Source: CAZPAH01 sp964584495
GTDB taxonomy: Bacteria > Krumholzibacteriota > Krumholzibacteriia > Krumholzibacteriales > Krumholzibacteriaceae
Direction: 5' to 3'
Assembly (NCBI GenBank): GCA_964584495.1
Contig: CAZPAH010000064.1
Span: 1 to 16,274, forward strand
Length of the DNA stretch: 16,274 nucleotides
Position numbers and translations under genes: made by a program. Within the stretch, counting starts at the first letter, position 1. Every line of letters begins with the position of its first letter. Below are positions 14,477-16,274 of this stretch, piece by piece. Under the pieces are notes generated by a model, which had not been told where the DNA came from, did not search any database, and saw nothing but the letters and a program-made list of their open reading frames with translations.

Positions 14477-15816
14477 AAAAGATCCTCGTCGTCGACGACG
14501 ACCTCGCCGTGACCAATTACCTGATGGTATTTCTGATGCAATCGGGACAGTTCCAGCCGACCGTGGTCAACGATTCCCGCGAGGTTCCGGATCTAATCGT
14601 CTCCACCCGTTTCGATATCGTCCTTCTGGATATGGATATGCCGAATGTGAGTGGTATGGATATTCTCAATGTCATGCATAGAAAGAAGATCGATACGCCG
14701 GTGGTCGTGCTCACCGGAGTGAGTGATGTCGATCTGGCAGTAAGGGCGATGAAGCTGGGAGCCTTCGATTATCTTATCAAGCCGGTGGACGACGATAAGC
14801 TGATGGAGGTTCTGAACAACGCTTTGGAGCACAGCGTCCTTCGCAAGACGATAGATCAGCTACCCGACCATCTCAGCAAGCAGGACCTGGAGCATGAGGC
14901 TGCGTTCAAGCACCTGCCGACCCAGAACCCCGGAATGATAAGGCTTTTTCACCAAGCCGAGGGTATCGCCTCCAGCGACCTGAGCATATTTATCTGGGGG
15001 GAGAGCGGCACGGGGAAGGAGGGGCTGGCAAGGGCTATACACAGCGCCAGCTCGAGGAACGAGGGTCCCTTCATAGCTCTGGAAGCGAATAGTCAGCGTC
15101 CCGACGATTTCCCCGCCTTCTTCTTCGGGCAGGCGAAGGACTGGAGCGGCAGGAGGGCCGAAACGAAAGGTGTACTGGAGGAAGCGAACCACGGAACGAT
15201 ATTTCTCAATAATATCGATGCAATGTCCCTTCCGATGCAGGTACGCCTCAAGCGGGTGATTCAACGCGGCGAGTATTACAAGGAAAGCTCTGCCACGGTG
15301 CTGAAGATAGATGTGCGCATGATCGTATCGTCGACGCACGATCTCACAATGCCCGAGTATAGGGACAGGTTCTCGAGGGATCTACTGTATCACCTCATGG
15401 TGAATTCCATTCGTATTCCTCCCCTTAGAGACAGAACCGAGGATATCCCTCTGCTTGTGAATCATTTCCTCAAGGAAGAGACCGAAGCGGGCGGCAGGGG
15501 GATAAACGAGGTTTCAGACGAGTTCATGGAGTTCCTAAGAAGCTACAACTATCCGGATAACGTCAGGGAGCTGAAGACCATAATCGCGGGTGCCGTCGCG
15601 AAGGCAGGATCGGATAGGCTTACGCTGGATTGCCTGCCGTCGTATATAAAGGAGAAGAAGGAGAGACCGGGAGAACGGTTCGAGACCAGAAAACTCGAGG
15701 ATGTGGTAAAGGATCACGTCAAGAAAACCCTTGAAGAGATGAATGAGGATAGGGAAATGGCTGCGGAGGCGCTCGGCATCACACCGGAGGAGATAGATCG
15801 GATCACCGGCGAGTGA
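14473..15816 (+). CDS. NtrC-family response regulator with degenerate AAA+ and HTH domains
   Basis: A 447-residue protein. Receiver (~1-120): acidic residues D8-D10, phosphoacceptor D53 in LLDMDMPNVSG, and a conserved Lys in YLIKPVDD. AAA+ sigma54-interaction-type domain (~150-390): Walker A GESGTGKE at 176-183 intact; RDRFSRDLLYHL and IPPLRDR, near the arginine-finger region; NVRELKTII sensor II intact. However, Walker B reads GTIFLNNID, with N246/N247 replacing the usual Asp-Glu, and the GAFTGA loop is replaced by KDWSGR (222-227). The C-terminal tail (~405-447) resembles a Fis-type HTH, but its last helix (PEEIDRITGE) lacks the usual basic residues. ATP hydrolysis and sigma54 activation are therefore doubtful. 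It may act through DNA or protein binding only, as some NtrC relatives do. The start overlaps the kinase stop by 4 nt, with AAGGAG 5 nt upstream, so the two should be co-translated partners. Confidence 0.92.
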   Translation: MKKILVVDDDLAVTNYLMVFLMQSGQFQPTVVNDSREVPDLIVSTRFDIVLLDMDMPNVSGMDILNVMHRKKIDTPVVVLTGVSDVDLAVRAMKLGAFDYLIKPVDDDKLMEVLNNALEHSVLRKTIDQLPDHLSKQDLEHEAAFKHLPTQNPGMIRLFHQAEGIASSDLSIFIWGESGTGKEGLARAIHSASSRNEGPFIALEANSQRPDDFPAFFFGQAKDWSGRRAETKGVLEEANHGTIFLNNIDAMSLPMQVRLKRVIQRGEYYKESSATVLKIDVRMIVSSTHDLTMPEYRDRFSRDLLYHLMVNSIRIPPLRDRTEDIPLLVNHFLKEETEAGGRGINEVSDEFMEFLRSYNYPDNVRELKTIIAGAVAKAGSDRLTLDCLPSYIKEKKERPGERFETRKLEDVVKDHVKKTLEEMNEDREMAAEALGITPEEIDRITGE

Positions 15817-15906
15817 GCCGGACGGCCGTGATAGGTTCGGTTCCGCACCGGTCGCAGTCGCCGGATACTATCCCTTCCGCGTTCAGGGAACAATAATAAC
15901 GATAGA

Positions 15907-15935
15907 TTGACAGGCGGAGACGATTAAATTAACTT
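15907..15935 (+). promoter_or_regulatory. Weak candidate promoter for glmS
   Basis: An exact TTGACA (15907-15912) followed after 17 bp by TAACTT (15930-15935), which matches TATAAT at only three positions in an AT-rich stretch. It lies ~43 bp before the glmS ATG. The -35 match and spacing repeat those seen before acs and before the regulator gene. Confidence 0.4.
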
Positions 15936-15977
15936 GAATCTTTAGACGAAGAGCGGGTTCCCTCTCGAGGAGATATC

Positions 15978-16274
15978 ATGTGTGGAATTATCGGATATAT
16001 AGGGAAGAGCGATAATGTCGGCGAGATCCTCATAGAGGGGCTCAAGAGGCTCGAGTACAGGGGCTACGATTCGGCGGGGCTTGCCATTATAAGGGATGGC
16101 TCGCTGGTTACGGAGAAAACGGCCGGCAAGATCCAGCAACTCGAAGATTCTCTCAAGGGATACGATCTCTCCGGAAGCATCGGCATAGCGCATACGCGTT
16201 GGGCGACCCACGGTGAGCCTAACAAGATCAACGCTCATCCCCATTACGATTCAGCAATGAATATAGCGCTTGTC
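15978..16274 (+). CDS. glmS: Glutamine--fructose-6-phosphate aminotransferase, N-terminal fragment
   Basis: The first 99 residues of GlmS (full length ~610), cut by the window edge. The enzyme makes glucosamine-6-phosphate from fructose-6-phosphate and glutamine, the first step toward UDP-GlcNAc for the cell wall. Seen: MCGIIGYIG, where Cys2 becomes the N-terminal nucleophile of the glutaminase domain after Met removal; LKRLEYRGYDSAG; and HTRWATHGEPNKINAHPH, the glutamine-binding loop. The ATG at 15978 has AGGAG 5 nt upstream. The gene follows the signalling operon after 161 bp and is functionally unrelated to it, so it is probably a separate unit. Confidence 0.97.
   Translation, partial: MCGIIGYIGKSDNVGEILIEGLKRLEYRGYDSAGLAIIRDGSLVTEKTAGKIQQLEDSLKGYDLSGSIGIAHTRWATHGEPNKINAHPHYDSAMNIALV

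Noticed and set aside
15830..15872. Possible terminator hairpin after the NtrC-like gene
   Set aside because: GATAG/CTATC and an inner CGGT/ACCG can pair, but the stem is short and interrupted and no T run follows. Too weak to call.
15817..15977. glmS ribozyme upstream of glmS
   Set aside because: The 161-bp leader shows no recognisable ribozyme core, and the gap holds a plausible -35 and an ordinary ribosome binding site instead.

Overview
The window looks like chromosome from an anaerobic or facultatively fermentative bacterium. It carries pyruvate:ferredoxin oxidoreductase, a citrate-lyase-alpha homologue, AMP-forming acetyl-CoA synthetase and a NuoE/NuoF-type flavin and iron-sulfur complex. 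The genes have strong AGGAGG-type ribosome binding sites, some TTG and GTG starts, and near-consensus sigma70 promoters. Coding DNA is moderately GC-rich, with much AGG/AGA for Arg and ATA for Ile, while the regulatory gaps are AT-rich. I cannot assign a lineage from this alone. A Gram-negative-like or uncultivated group is my inference. I see no mobile elements, tRNA, rRNA or CRISPR.

Layout. At the left edge is the C-terminal end of a PFOR gene (1-500, +). It converges on a monocistronic citF-like gene (2191-587, -), and the two share a perfect 13-bp terminator hairpin. A 326-bp divergent gap follows, holding a strong promoter and a palindrome, and then acs (2518-4482, +), closed by a classic intrinsic terminator. 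Next come a small SpoIIAA/STAS-like gene (4624-5028) and then, behind its own likely promoter, a six-gene unit on the + strand (5293-15816). That unit holds a REC-RAM-RAM regulator, a NuoE-like protein, a NuoF-like protein, a 1228-residue NfnB/GltD plus NuoG-like fusion, a PAS/GAF histidine kinase and an NtrC-like response regulator. The last three genes are joined by 4-nt ATGA overlaps. The window ends inside glmS (15978 onward).

How it may work. The NuoE, NuoF and large fusion proteins together have the make-up of a soluble NAD(H)/NADP(H)/ferredoxin oxidoreductase of the HydBC/Stn (electron-bifurcating) type. The large subunit has neither H-cluster motifs nor a Cys/Sec molybdenum ligand, so hydrogenase or formate dehydrogenase activity is unlikely. 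A transhydrogenase linking reduced ferredoxin (for instance from PFOR), NADH and NADPH is the most economical reading. The enzyme genes are bracketed by three signalling proteins. These are a REC protein with two Lrp-type ligand domains and no DNA-binding domain, a soluble kinase with a cysteine-bearing PAS domain, and an NtrC-family regulator that has lost the Walker B acidic pair and the GAFTGA loop. This self-contained pairing of a redox-balancing enzyme with its own unusual signalling proteins is the best candidate here for an undescribed system.
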